Source of the DNA: Sedimentisphaerales bacterium
GTDB taxonomy: Bacteria > Planctomycetota > Phycisphaerae > Sedimentisphaerales > Anaerobacaceae
Assembly (NCBI GenBank): GCA_030611315.1
Contig: JAUWPZ010000008.1
Span: 1 to 49,864 of the forward strand
Length of the DNA stretch: 49,864 nucleotides
Direction of reading: 5' to 3'
Shown here: positions 1 through 7,915 of the stretch, piece after piece
Numbering within the stretch: position 1 is the stretch's first letter
Layout: every line of letters begins with the position of its first letter
The notes under the pieces: model-generated
Seen by the model: only the letters and a program-made list of their open reading frames with translations
What the model was told of the DNA's origin: nothing
Databases searched by the model: none
Position numbers and translations under genes: made by a program

Positions 1-660
1 AGCCAATATGGCCGCATTCTGGCTTAATTTTGTATTTTTGAGATGGCCAAAGAGGCTGGGAACTATTCGTATAAGTCTGAAGAGGCAAATTAGATTGCAT
101 CTTCAACAATTGGACAATACTCCGGAGCTCAGCAAAGCCGCTTGAGCAAACTTTTGACGCAGGCGTCAATTATGTTAAATTCGAAATCCAAATTACCAAA
201 ATTCAAAACAGTTGTTCAGCGTCCGTAAGCGTTTTTGTTTTGAAAATTCGGATTTTGAACGTTCGATATTGTTTAGAATTTCGGATTTCGTGCTTCGTAT
301 TTCGGGACAATAAACCAGTTTTTCGCTATTAAGTGGCGTTGTAGTACTAAAATCCCCTCGAAACCCCGTAGTATTTCCGGTATGAAAAGGCCAATAATCA
401 AAGCACTATGCCAACCGGACTGTCCGGTTTGTTGAAAACCATTCTGAAAATTCTTGCAAACCTGTCGCCGAAAAACTCCAAAAAAAATAAAAATATATTT
501 GTAGATAAGCCCTCCAGCCGTTAATATACCCGCCATTATTACAATTAACGTCAATAGGACAACGCCTATAGCCCTGTAAAGCAGGATTTTAACGCTATAG
601 GCCGTAATTATTGTTGCTCGAAACTAACTGTACACTATGAAATAAATACCTAACTTTGTT
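1..660. other. No supported gene; intergenic words and a weak minus-strand reading frame
   Basis: I see no gene I can support here. A minus-strand frame (about 273-554) starts with a hydrophobic segment, but it begins at TTG, has no ribosome binding site, and its C-terminus is encoded by AT-rich words (CGAAATCCGAAATTC-like) that recur in other intergenic regions of this window. It may be the relic of a small membrane protein. The last 60 bases before acpP hold a good ribosome binding site but no clear promoter. Confidence 0.5.
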
Positions 661-675
661 TAGGGAGGCCAACAA

Positions 676-948
676 GTGAGTGTTGATGAGGCAGATGTTC
701 AGGCAATTCAAACTAAAGTGATCGGGATAATAAGTGAGCAAATGGGCGCAGACAAGTCTGAAATAACTCGTGAAACCTCATTTATTAACGACTTGAATGC
801 CGACTCGTTGGACACTGTCGAGCTCGTTATGGAGTTCGAGGACGAGTTTGACATGAGCATTCCGGACGAAGAGGCTGAGAAAATCCAGACAGTCGGCGCC
901 GCAATCGATTACATTATCAATGTTGCACAAACCAAAAGCCAAGAGTAG
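676..948 (+). CDS. acpP: Acyl carrier protein
   Basis: Carries the growing acyl chain on a 4'-phosphopantetheine arm during type II fatty acid synthesis in the cytoplasm. The 90-residue acidic product has the classic attachment motif D43-S44-L45 in the sequence [10 protein letters not shown], followed by the acidic helix [16 protein letters not shown] that docks partner enzymes. The start is GTG, supported by a strong GGAGG 8 bases upstream; no ATG fits. It lies 10 bases before fabF on the same strand, the usual acpP-fabF arrangement, so the two are probably cotranscribed. It is slightly longer than the E. coli protein (78 residues) because of short extensions at both ends. Confidence 0.97.
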   Translation: MSVDEADVQAIQTKVIGIISEQMGADKSEITRETSFINDLNADSLDTVELVMEFEDEFDMSIPDEEAEKIQTVGAAIDYIINVAQTKSQE

Positions 949-958
949 CAAATAGTCT

Positions 959-2203
959 ATGAGTAAACGGCGAGTTGTTATTACAGGCTTGGGTTGTGTA
1001 ACCGCCTTGGCTGAGTCCCCTGACGGCCTTTTCACTGCGCTGTGCGCGGGCGAAAACGGTATTTCTCCCATTGAGTCTTTCGACGTCAGCGAATACACCG
1101 TGAAGTTCGGCGGCGAGATAAAAAAATTCGATGTCACAAAATACATCAACCAGCGGGAAGGCAAGCGGATGGACCGATTCACCCAGTTTGCTATGGCTGG
1201 GGCTATCCAGGCCGTGCAAGATAGCGGCCTTGATTTCTCCAAAGAAGACCTATTCCGTATCGGCGTCATCGTAGGAACCGGCATCGGCGGAATACAGGAA
1301 ATCGAACAGCAGCACATCAGGCTCTTGAACAAAGGCCCCGGCCGAGTCTCACCTTTCTGCGTCCCTCGCCTCATGGCAAACGCAGCCAGCGGAAATATCG
1401 CAATCTTCTATGGTCTCAAGGGTCCGAATTTCTGCGTATTGAGCGCCTGCGCATCCAGCAATCACGCTATTGGCGAAGCTTTTTGCAACATTCGGCATGG
1501 ACGAAGTGACGTCATAATAACCGGCGGCGCAGAAGCTGCTCTTAGCCCCGTCGGTTTGGCATCATTTTGTGCCGCAAGGTCACTGAGCACAAGAAACGAT
1601 GACCCCAGGGTCGCTTCCAGACCCTTTGACAGGGACAGAGACGGATTTGTACTCTCCGAAGGCTCCGGCATCCTAATCCTTGAAGAACTCTCCCGCGCCA
1701 AAAAACGCAAAGCAAACATTTACGCCGAGCTGCTCGGCTACTCCGCCACGGATGATGGATACCATATTACAGCCCCGCTTCCCAACGGCGAAGGAGCAGC
1801 CAAGACGATGGAGCTGGCCCTGATTGACGCCGGGGTTGAAAAAGAGAAAGTCAGTTATATCAACGCCCACGGCACGGGCACCGTGCTAAACGACATTGCC
1901 GAAAGTGCCGCCATCAGGTCCATTTTCGGCAAGGGCGCGTACGATATTCCGGTCAGCTCAACAAAAAGCTGCCTTGGGCATTTGCTTGGCGCCAGCGGTG
2001 CGGTTGAGCTGATAGCGTGCGTAAAAACCATTAATAAATCGGTTATCCCCCCCACTATCAACCTCGACAACATCGATGAGCAATGCGACCTTAAGATGGA
2101 TTTTGTCCCGCTCAAGGCCCGCGAGGCAGAGGTCAACGTCGCCCTTAGCAATTCGCTCGGCTTTGGCGGTCATAACTCCTGCCTCGTCGTCGGAAAACTC
2201 TAA
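959..2203 (+). CDS. fabF: 3-oxoacyl-ACP synthase II (beta-ketoacyl-ACP synthase)
   Basis: Condenses malonyl-ACP with an acyl-ACP in chain elongation. The 414-residue protein is full length for FabF. The catalytic triad is visible: nucleophile C164 in LSACASSNHA, H304 in NAHGTGTVLND, and H341 in SCLGHLLGASGA. The thiolase-fold glycine-rich C-terminus (SLGFGGHNS) is intact. It directly follows acpP with a 10-base gap. The residues after the nucleophile (CASS) differ from the common CATG/CATS, a small variation seen among ketosynthases. FabB is a possible alternative name, but the length and acpP linkage favour FabF. Confidence 0.95.
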   Translation: MSKRRVVITGLGCVTALAESPDGLFTALCAGENGISPIESFDVSEYTVKFGGEIKKFDVTKYINQREGKRMDRFTQFAMAGAIQAVQDSGLDFSKEDLFRIGVIVGTGIGGIQEIEQQHIRLLNKGPGRVSPFCVPRLMANAASGNIAIFYGLKGPNFCVLSACASSNHAIGEAFCNIRHGRSDVIITGGAEAALSPVGLASFCAARSLSTRNDDPRVASRPFDRDRDGFVLSEGSGILILEELSRAKKRKANIYAELLGYSATDDGYHITAPLPNGEGAAKTMELALIDAGVEKEKVSYINAHGTGTVLNDIAESAAIRSIFGKGAYDIPVSSTKSCLGHLLGASGAVELIACVKTINKSVIPPTINLDNIDEQCDLKMDFVPLKAREAEVNVALSNSLGFGGHNSCLVVGKL

Positions 2204-2524
2204 CGTGACTCGTATTTCAGACCAAAGACTCCAGACAACAGACCAAAGACCGAAGGGGGATTTGCGATTGCCGATTGCCGATTGTTAGCGTATTGCGTGA
2301 ATCGTGGTCCATGGCTCGAAACTTAATTTCAGATTTCGAATCTCAGATTCAAGATTCTTTGTTCGTCGCCCGTAACTCGTGGATGAGTGGATGAGTATAT
2401 GCGTGAATATTGAATCCTTCGACCATGCTCAGGACAGGTTTTGAATCTTGCACTTTAATTTTTTAATTGTCCTCTCTTCAGCCTCGTGTTATATATAATC
2501 GTCTGCGAATTGCCGGATGTATTG
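2204..2524. other. Intergenic region with degenerate short-word repeats
   Basis: No gene or clear terminator is seen. The stretch contains tandem words (GATTGCCGATTGCCGATTG; GTGGATGAGTGGATGAG) and a TTCGACCATGCTCAGGACAGG segment. Variants of these recur near 9.5 kb and 37.8 kb. This is typical of the low-information spacer DNA between genes in this window. Confidence 0.6.
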
Positions 2525-3526
2525 ATGGAAATAAACATATATACAGCTTGTTTATGTCTCGCTGCGGGGCTTGTGATACTCTGGAAGTGCGCCGAGCTTC
2601 TGGTTGCCGGTGCGGTCGGATTGGCCGAGCGGCTGGGCGTCAGTCCGCTTATCATCGGGCTGACCATCGTAGCAATGGGCACTTCCGCGCCCGAACTGGC
2701 GGCGAGCATCGCGGCTGTCTTCAAGGAATCCGGAGGCGATATAGCCATCGGCAATGTATTCGGCTCGAATATCGCCAATCTCGCACTGGTCGGCGGGCTT
2801 GTCGCGATTATCAGGCCCTTGAAAGTCAACGCCCGCGTCCTTCGCTGCGAGGTGCCGGTGATGCTGGGTGTGGGGCTTCTGCTCTGGCCTGTCCTGCGAG
2901 GCGGGCAACTGCTGCGTATCGAAGCGGTTGGGCTGCTGGCGCTATTTGCCGCCCTGATGGGCCTGCTGATTTATACGACCAAAAAGCAGCCGGCAGACAA
3001 GGCCGAGTCGCTGATAGAGCTTGACGATGAGATGGAAAAGGCCAAGAAGCTTGGCTCCAAACCGCTCAAGGTAACCTTGCTGTTCGTTGTGATAGGCCTC
3101 CTCGGTCTGGTCCTCGGCGCGAAGATGGCTGTTTCCGGGGCGACGTTTATAGGCGAGACGGTCGGGCTCAGCGAGGCAGTGATAGGGCTTACGATAATCG
3201 CGTTCGGTACATCTTTGCCGGAGCTTGTTACGTGTGTCGTCGCGGCCATCAAGGGCCAGGACGATATCTCCGTGGGCAACCTTGTCGGCTCGAATATCTT
3301 CAACACGCTTCTCGTTACCGGCGGAGCCGGAACGGTTAAGCCCTTTTTGGTTGGGCCGAGGCTGGCCGGAGGCGTCGATTTCTGGATTATGATTGCGGTG
3401 GCTGCCGGTTTTGCCTTTCTCGCGATTGCCGGCAGACGCGTTGTCGGGCGGACTAGCGGGCTGCTGCTCGTCGGGGCGTACATCGCCTATATCGTTTATC
3501 GCGCCGGCTTTAACGCTGCGCTTTAG
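2525..3526 (+). CDS. Sodium/calcium exchanger family inner-membrane antiporter (YrbG-like)
   Basis: Predicted to exchange Ca2+ for Na+ or H+ across the inner membrane. It shows both alpha-repeats of the CaCA superfamily: GLTIVAMGTSAPELAAS near residue 45 and GLTIIAFGTSLPELVTC near residue 225, each with the ion-binding GTS-PE core, in inverted-topology halves separated by a charged cytoplasmic loop (about residues 155-180, ELDDEMEKAKK). About ten hydrophobic segments are visible. The length of 333 residues matches YrbG. An upstream in-frame GTG at 2486 would add 13 residues. I prefer the ATG at 2525 because the protein then begins directly with the first membrane segment, although no strong ribosome binding site precedes either. 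It stands alone. Confidence 0.9.
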   Translation: MEINIYTACLCLAAGLVILWKCAELLVAGAVGLAERLGVSPLIIGLTIVAMGTSAPELAASIAAVFKESGGDIAIGNVFGSNIANLALVGGLVAIIRPLKVNARVLRCEVPVMLGVGLLLWPVLRGGQLLRIEAVGLLALFAALMGLLIYTTKKQPADKAESLIELDDEMEKAKKLGSKPLKVTLLFVVIGLLGLVLGAKMAVSGATFIGETVGLSEAVIGLTIIAFGTSLPELVTCVVAAIKGQDDISVGNLVGSNIFNTLLVTGGAGTVKPFLVGPRLAGGVDFWIMIAVAAGFAFLAIAGRRVVGRTSGLLLVGAYIAYIVYRAGFNAAL

Positions 3527-3563
3527 CAAAGACCTTCTGCGCCGGTTCCTAATTTAATCGGCC

Positions 3564-3602
3564 AAAAGAAAAAGGGCTGCGAACCTCCTCGCTCACAGCC
3601 CT
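3564..3602 (-). terminator. Rho-independent terminator of the small RNA
   Basis: On the minus strand the stem AGGGCTG/CAGCCCT (3602-3596 with 3579-3573) can be extended inside by GCGA/TCGC and is followed by TTTTTCTTTT. It ends the small RNA. On the plus strand the T-run is missing, so it does not act for the convergent exchanger gene by the simple model. Confidence 0.75.
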
Positions 3603-3784
3603 ATCAATAAACCATCCTTGGATGGTTTCAGAGTGGTTGCCTTTTTGATTTAGCACAAGCTTCAATTTTCAAGCGTTTAATTCGATACCTCATATCGAAT
3701 TTCTAACGTCTCAACAAAATACGATTGTGTGGGAAAGCTTGATATGAAAGACCCGCAAGCCTTCTCACCACTCCTCCATGAGCA
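3565..3784 (-). ncRNA. Structured small RNA of unassigned family
   Basis: On the minus strand a consensus-like promoter (TTGACA, 17-base spacer, TAGGAT) is followed by about 200 bases without a reading frame, ending in a GC stem plus T-run terminator. The transcript can form several stems. A closing pair joins GAGTGGT near the 5' end to ACCACTC near 3631-3637. A 13-bp 5' stem (GTGAGAAGGCTTG with CAAGCTTTCCCAC) has one mismatch and one wobble. A perfect 8-bp hairpin (ATTCGATA/TATCGAAT) and a palindromic stem (AAACCATCC/GGATGGTTT) lie further on. Its size and long closed shape recall 6S RNA, but I do not recognise family-defining motifs. It is not tmRNA, RNase P or SRP RNA by any feature I can see. 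Confidence 0.6.
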
Positions 3785-3790
3785 AAAATA

Positions 3791-3819
3791 ATCCTAACAG
3801 ATTCAAAAGGAAATGTCAA
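3791..3819 (-). promoter_or_regulatory. Sigma-70 promoter of the 3.6-kb small RNA
   Basis: Read on the minus strand: perfect -35 TTGACA (3819-3814), 17-base spacer ending in TGT (extended -10 TGn), and -10 TAGGAT (3796-3791). The expected start point is near 3784. It is the strongest-looking promoter of the window and faces a region with no open reading frame. Confidence 0.75.
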
Positions 3820-3924
3820 GAAAAAAGTCCGGGTAAAAATAGCTGTTTTCGGGGAGTTTTACCACGCTAAGGCCGATATCAATACCAGAACGTCACAATT
3901 GAGGGTTTGATTGACCTGTGGATT

Positions 3925-4248
3925 TTACTGTTCATCTTCCTCTTTTGGGTCCCAGTTGGGATTCGGCCGCTCCCGCACACGCTGTTCCCATCTCTCGCCG
4001 TCTTTCTCGAAGATCACTCTATTCCTGTATATTCTGATGACCTCCACGCCATACATAGTGTCTCCTTCTTTGAGGGCTTGCCCATCAACCAAAACAGTTG
4101 AGTTCTCAATAGTGTAGAGAATCCCGTCGAGTTTTCCGCACGCCGCCGTAGGCTTCGGGTTTATATATAAACCTGCAAAAATTATGGCCAGTACGATTGT
4201 GAAGAACTGGAGCCAGACCAATATCTTAACATTGCCGGCTGTGCTCAT
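3925..4248 (-). CDS. Small single-pass membrane protein with GspB/PilP-like periplasmic domain
   Basis: A 107-residue protein: short cytoplasmic N-terminus, one membrane helix at about residues 9-28 (LVWLQFFTIVLAIIFAGLYI), then a beta-rich domain with the pattern GILYTIENSTVLVDGQAL, EGDTMYGVEVIRI, and NRVIFEKDGERWEQRV. This pattern of an in-use label, EGD and a final V-F-x-x-x-G strand resembles the short domain of secretion/pilus proteins such as GspB and PilP. The acidic tail ends PKEEDEQ. The start has a GGGGGTC stretch upstream. No secretion genes are next to it, so a role in a type II secretion or pilus machine is only an inference. Confidence 0.7.
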   Translation of the reverse strand: MSTAGNVKILVWLQFFTIVLAIIFAGLYINPKPTAACGKLDGILYTIENSTVLVDGQALKEGDTMYGVEVIRIYRNRVIFEKDGERWEQRVRERPNPNWDPKEEDEQ

Positions 4249-4418
4249 CCGACCCCCAGGTCCTATAAACTACTACCCACCCATTTTGACTGTCGTATCA
4301 GTGCGCGCAAACACCCTGAATGTTGTATTTATTCGGTTTGAGTCGTGGTCGAATTAAGCAAAGAAATGCAAACATATCAATAAATAACCACTTTTTGCTC
4401 CGTAGAAACCCTTGCAAA

Positions 4419-4482
4419 ACGTCATTGCGAAGCCCGAAGCAAGGAAAACCCTGAGCGCAGCCGAAGGGTGGCAATCTCTCAC
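4419..4482. repeat. Dispersed CATTGCGAAG-type repeat
   Basis: The stretch CGTCATTGCGAAGCCCGAAG ... GGTGGCAATCTC belongs to the widespread class of short dispersed repeats whose halves read GTCATTGCGAGC-like and GAAGCAATCTC-like. Related sequences lie at about 17.46-17.56 kb and 23.9-24.02 kb. It is noncoding. Confidence 0.55.
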
Positions 4483-4570
4483 CTGATAGCCGGAAAAGCC
4501 GTTGCAGCGTTCGAGAAAGTTGTATATATTCATCAGAAATAAGAACGCAAGCGCATAAGGGAAAAATTGT

Positions 4571-4738
4571 ATGAAAAACAAACAAGCCGAAACGGCAATA
4601 AAAGCCGCCTGTATTGCAGGCGTTATACAGGTTATACTGTCGCTGTTCAGTGTCATTGTCCTATATGGAAACTCAGGAGAGGTGCCGTTTAATCCCGGGG
4701 TCAAAATACCTTTTAGTTCGCTGTATCAATTTATATAG
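4571..4738 (+). CDS. Possible 55-residue membrane peptide ending inside repeat A
   Basis: An ATG at 4571 opens a 55-residue frame with one convincing hydrophobic helix (residues about 12-32, ACIAGVIQVILSLFSVIVLY) preceded by a basic N-terminus (MKNKQAETAIK). A weak AAGGGA lies upstream. The stop codon TAG is supplied by the first bases of the 126-bp repeat that starts at 4734, so the frame could be the head of a longer gene cut by the repeat. No continuation of the frame is visible on the other side of the repeat. It could also be chance. Confidence 0.35.
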   Translation: MKNKQAETAIKAACIAGVIQVILSLFSVIVLYGNSGEVPFNPGVKIPFSSLYQFI

Positions 4739-4859
4739 TGCTCACGATTGAAATTTCCCCCGCCGCGGCGGGTTCGCGGGCAACTTGTGCCACAGGTAGT
4801 AACCTTAAAACAATAATTTACAATCCCAATCGCGGGAATTTATTACCCTTAAGGGTATA
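4734..4859 (+). repeat. 126-bp dispersed element, copy A
   Basis: One of four near-identical elements (others at 9758-9884, 13526-13651 and 37518-37650). It begins TATAGTGCTCACGATTG and ends TTACCCTTAAGGGTATA. It contains three dyads: CCCGCCGCGGCGGG, the imperfect ACTTGTGCCACAGGT, and CCCTTAAGGG. This copy ends 22 bases before the start codon of the BNR protein gene. It is not coding in any frame I can support. Confidence 0.85.
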
Positions 4860-4881
4860 GAATGCTATATTGGTACCCAAT

Positions 4882-6321
4882 ATGAAGACAGTCGATAAAC
4901 TATTCGGTATGCTGCCTGCGATGATAATAATCGGAACATCGGCAGTTTGGGCGGGCTTGACGGTCACAAGAATCGGTGACAGCCTGGTCGATTCCAATGC
5001 CCTGACCATCCAGGGTGGATTCGGCCAGTGCATCAACGGCCTGTCTTTTCAGCAGGACGCAATAGTCAGTCACGGCGGATACCAGTATGTTGCGTATTAT
5101 GACGGCAACAGGCGGGTGTGCCTGGCGAGGAGGAAACTACCTGCGGGGGATTGGAAGATCATCCGTTTTGCAGACTACGATTTTAAGAGCAACGATGCTC
5201 ACAATACGATTTCCATGGGGATTTGTCCAAAGGATGGAACGATACACCTGTCATTCGACCATCATGGTCATCCACTGCATTATCGCGTTTCCCGAAAGGG
5301 CGCGGCGAGCGATCCCGAAGGGATTACGTGGGGTGCAAATCTTTTCGGGCCCGTTAAATCGGAGCTGGAAAAAGGCAAGGCGATCAGTATTACATACCCG
5401 CGTTTCTGGCAGAGACCGGGGGGCAATCTCCAGTTCTGCTACCGACAAGGCGGTTCAGGAAACGGCGATCGGATGCTTGTTGATTATGACGGGGAAACGG
5501 GCAAATGGGGCAATACGCAACAGATTGATTCGAGGAAAGGCCTATTCAAAGACGGCCTTGGAGAGAGTCTATCCCGCTGCTCATATCCCAACGGATATGA
5601 CTACGGGCCCGGGGGCAAGCTGCACATGACATGGGTCTGGCGAGAGAGCAGCCAGGGGTCGAACCACGATTTGATGTATGCCTACAGCGAAGACGGTGGT
5701 AACACCTGGCTCAACAACGCCTGGAAAACGCTGCCTGAGCCGGCCAGCGTGAACTCACCGGGTATTAAGGTAGCCGAAATAGGTCGGGCATACGGGCTGA
5801 TGAACACGCACGGACAGGCTGTGGATTCGCGTGGGCGGATTCATGTTGTGATGTGGCATTGCACGAATGAATCGCTGCAGGCGGCAGGCAGCAAGCCGGG
5901 TGAACATCGATGGGGACCGCCAGAGGCCCGTCGCTACTATCATTATTTTCGCGGCCGTGAGGGTCGGTGGCATTGGCGGGAACTGCCCTGGGTTGCAGGG
6001 AATCGACCGAAGATATTTATTGATAAGCACGACAATGCTTACTTAATCTACGGCTCAAGGCGACAGTCGGCTAAACTTTCGGATGGTCATCTCCACGCAG
6101 CGGGCGATCTTGTGATTGCGGGCGCCACGGTTGCTTCGAATTGGGAGGATTGGAAGATAATCCACCACGAGAAGGGGCCGTTTGTCAATGAGATGCTTGG
6201 CGACTTCTACCGGTGGAAGAAGGAAGGTGTGCTTTCGGTCATGGTGCAGGAATCGCCCGAGAGACCGCACGATGCGACGCCACTACGGATCCTGGATTTC
6301 AAACTCGCAGAAAAGCGATAA
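4882..6321 (+). CDS. Secreted BNR-repeat family protein, ulvan-lyase-like
   Basis: Probably acts outside the cytoplasm on a polysaccharide. The 479-residue product starts with a signal peptide (MKTVDKLFGMLPAMIIIGTSAVWA). The mature part has the seven-bladed propeller signature of the BNR_4 family, including HGGYQYVAYYD, NTISMGICPKDGTIHLSFDHHGHPLHYR, MLVDYDGETGKW, a central YNYG-like patch (YPNGYDYGPGGKLHMTWVWR) and NTHGQAVDSRGRIHVVMWH. This family includes PL24/PL25-type ulvan lyases and related proteins of unknown specificity. A sulfatase gene follows 60 bases downstream, which fits attack on a sulfated polysaccharide. I chose the ATG at 4882 rather than the TTG at 4870 because it opens the signal peptide; no clear ribosome binding site is present. 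Substrate is inferred only. Confidence 0.8.
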   Translation: MKTVDKLFGMLPAMIIIGTSAVWAGLTVTRIGDSLVDSNALTIQGGFGQCINGLSFQQDAIVSHGGYQYVAYYDGNRRVCLARRKLPAGDWKIIRFADYDFKSNDAHNTISMGICPKDGTIHLSFDHHGHPLHYRVSRKGAASDPEGITWGANLFGPVKSELEKGKAISITYPRFWQRPGGNLQFCYRQGGSGNGDRMLVDYDGETGKWGNTQQIDSRKGLFKDGLGESLSRCSYPNGYDYGPGGKLHMTWVWRESSQGSNHDLMYAYSEDGGNTWLNNAWKTLPEPASVNSPGIKVAEIGRAYGLMNTHGQAVDSRGRIHVVMWHCTNESLQAAGSKPGEHRWGPPEARRYYHYFRGREGRWHWRELPWVAGNRPKIFIDKHDNAYLIYGSRRQSAKLSDGHLHAAGDLVIAGATVASNWEDWKIIHHEKGPFVNEMLGDFYRWKKEGVLSVMVQESPERPHDATPLRILDFKLAEKR

Positions 6322-6381
6322 GAGATCGAGCAGGAATAGATACAGATAAACCAGGAATTTAAATTACAGGGAGGCTTTGAG

Positions 6382-7908
6382 ATGTTGGACAGCCAGTCGA
6401 ACGAGACTATTGAGAATAAGAGAAAGAATATGATAAGCCGTCGAGGATTTTTGAAAAGACTAACGGTATATAGCTGCGCAGCGGCCGGGTTATCGTGCAG
6501 TATTTCAGGAGGTGCAGGGGCAAAAACAAAAAGCAGGCCGAACGTTCTGTTCATCATATCCGACGACCTGTGCACAGCCCTGGGCGGGTATCGGCATCCG
6601 CAATGCAAGACTCCCAACCTCGACCGATTAGCCGATAGAGGGGTATTATTCGAGCGAGCATACTGCCAGTTTCCGGTCTGCGGACCGTCCCGCGCGTCGA
6701 TTATGTGCGGGCAGTATCCAACCGCGCTCGGGACCACAAGCAACGGCAAAAGCAACTTTCGCAGTCGCCATCCGAATGTTATCACCCTGCCTCAGCATCT
6801 GCGCAACAACGGATACTACACGGCACGGGTGAGCAAGATTTATCACATGGGCGTTCCCGGCGATATCCTTGCCGGTACGTCGGGAGTTGACGACCCGCTG
6901 TCGTGGGACGAAACGACGAATATAAAGGGCCCCGAACAGTATGCTCCGGGGGAAAAAGAAGACCTATGCCCCAAGGTAACGCACCAGGGGGTGGACTTCG
7001 TGAAAATCGAGGCCGACGGCGACGATTATGTTCACGCCGACGGCATGTCGGCTCGCAAGGCAATCGGTTTGCTGGGGAAAATATCCAAGCCGTTCTTCCT
7101 GGCGGCAGGCATGGTCAGGCCGCACGTGCCCTTAGCGTCACCGAAGTCGTATTTTAAGCCTTATCCGGCGCAGGAAATGAAACTTGCCCATGTTCAGGAG
7201 GGGGACCTCGACGATGTCCCCAAGGCGGCGCAATCACAGACGAACGCCGTAAAATACGGTATGAGTACCGAACAACAGCGCAAAACACTCTCGGCTTACT
7301 ATGCGGCGGTATCATATATGGACGCGCAGGTCGGCAAGATTCTGGACGCTCTGGAAAGAAATAAACTGCAGGAAAATACAATAGTCGTGTTTATGAGCGA
7401 CCATGGATACAACCTTGGCCAACATAGCAGTTGGCAGAAACTGAGCTTGTGGGAAGATTCCGTTCGCGTTCCTTTCATCATATCCGTACCGCGCAAGGCC
7501 GGCGGCGGCGTGCAGGGCAAAAGAGCGGGCCAGGTGGTCGAACTGATTGACCTGTTTCCGACGATTACAGAATTATGCGGCTTAAAGCCACCAGCAGGTT
7601 TGCCCGGCATAAGCCTCTGCCCGCTCCTGAAGGATCCGAATACCAGGGCATGGAAGGAAAAGTCAGCCTATACCATTTCACGAAATAACGGCGAATCCCT
7701 GCGGACCAGCCGATGGCGATACAATGTATGGGACCAGGAACAGGCGGGGGTGGAACTCTACGACCATGACAACGATCCGGGCGAATTCAACAACCTGGCC
7801 GACGATCCGCGTTATCGTGATGTACTTGCGGAACTCAGCAGCAAGCTCAAAAAAGCACGCGCCCGAGCAAGCAAACTGAACAGCTCTAAGAACCGGTCTC
7901 CTCGTTAA
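6382..7908 (+). CDS. Tat-exported type I sulfatase (iduronate-2-sulfatase-like)
   Basis: Predicted to remove sulfate esters from a glycan in the periplasm or outside. The formylglycine motif C100-G-P-S-R104 is intact. The N-terminal metal site is visible as FIISDDL (residues 58-63), and a second metal site as SDHGYNLGQH with the following K and W typical of the iduronate-2-sulfatase-like subfamily. The signal peptide carries the twin-arginine motif S19-R-R-G-F-L-K, so export is probably by Tat in folded form. The ATG at 6382 has AGGGAGG 7 bases upstream. The length of 508 residues is usual. It is cotranscribed with the BNR protein upstream. Maturation needs a formylglycine-generating enzyme; the FGE-like lipoprotein at 35.2 kb is distant and probably not the maturase. 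Confidence 0.93.
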   Translation: MLDSQSNETIENKRKNMISRRGFLKRLTVYSCAAAGLSCSISGGAGAKTKSRPNVLFIISDDLCTALGGYRHPQCKTPNLDRLADRGVLFERAYCQFPVCGPSRASIMCGQYPTALGTTSNGKSNFRSRHPNVITLPQHLRNNGYYTARVSKIYHMGVPGDILAGTSGVDDPLSWDETTNIKGPEQYAPGEKEDLCPKVTHQGVDFVKIEADGDDYVHADGMSARKAIGLLGKISKPFFLAAGMVRPHVPLASPKSYFKPYPAQEMKLAHVQEGDLDDVPKAAQSQTNAVKYGMSTEQQRKTLSAYYAAVSYMDAQVGKILDALERNKLQENTIVVFMSDHGYNLGQHSSWQKLSLWEDSVRVPFIISVPRKAGGGVQGKRAGQVVELIDLFPTITELCGLKPPAGLPGISLCPLLKDPNTRAWKEKSAYTISRNNGESLRTSRWRYNVWDQEQAGVELYDHDNDPGEFNNLADDPRYRDVLAELSSKLKKARARASKLNSSKNRSPR

Positions 7909-7915
7909 CCTGTGA

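Noticed and set aside
273-554. Minus-strand 93-residue hydrophobic reading frame
   Set aside because: TTG start without ribosome binding site; the C-terminus is made of recurrent intergenic words. Possibly a relic.
3909-4117. Plus-strand short frames over 3.9-4.1 kb
   Set aside because: Antisense to the small GspB/PilP-like membrane protein, which has a better start and domain pattern.
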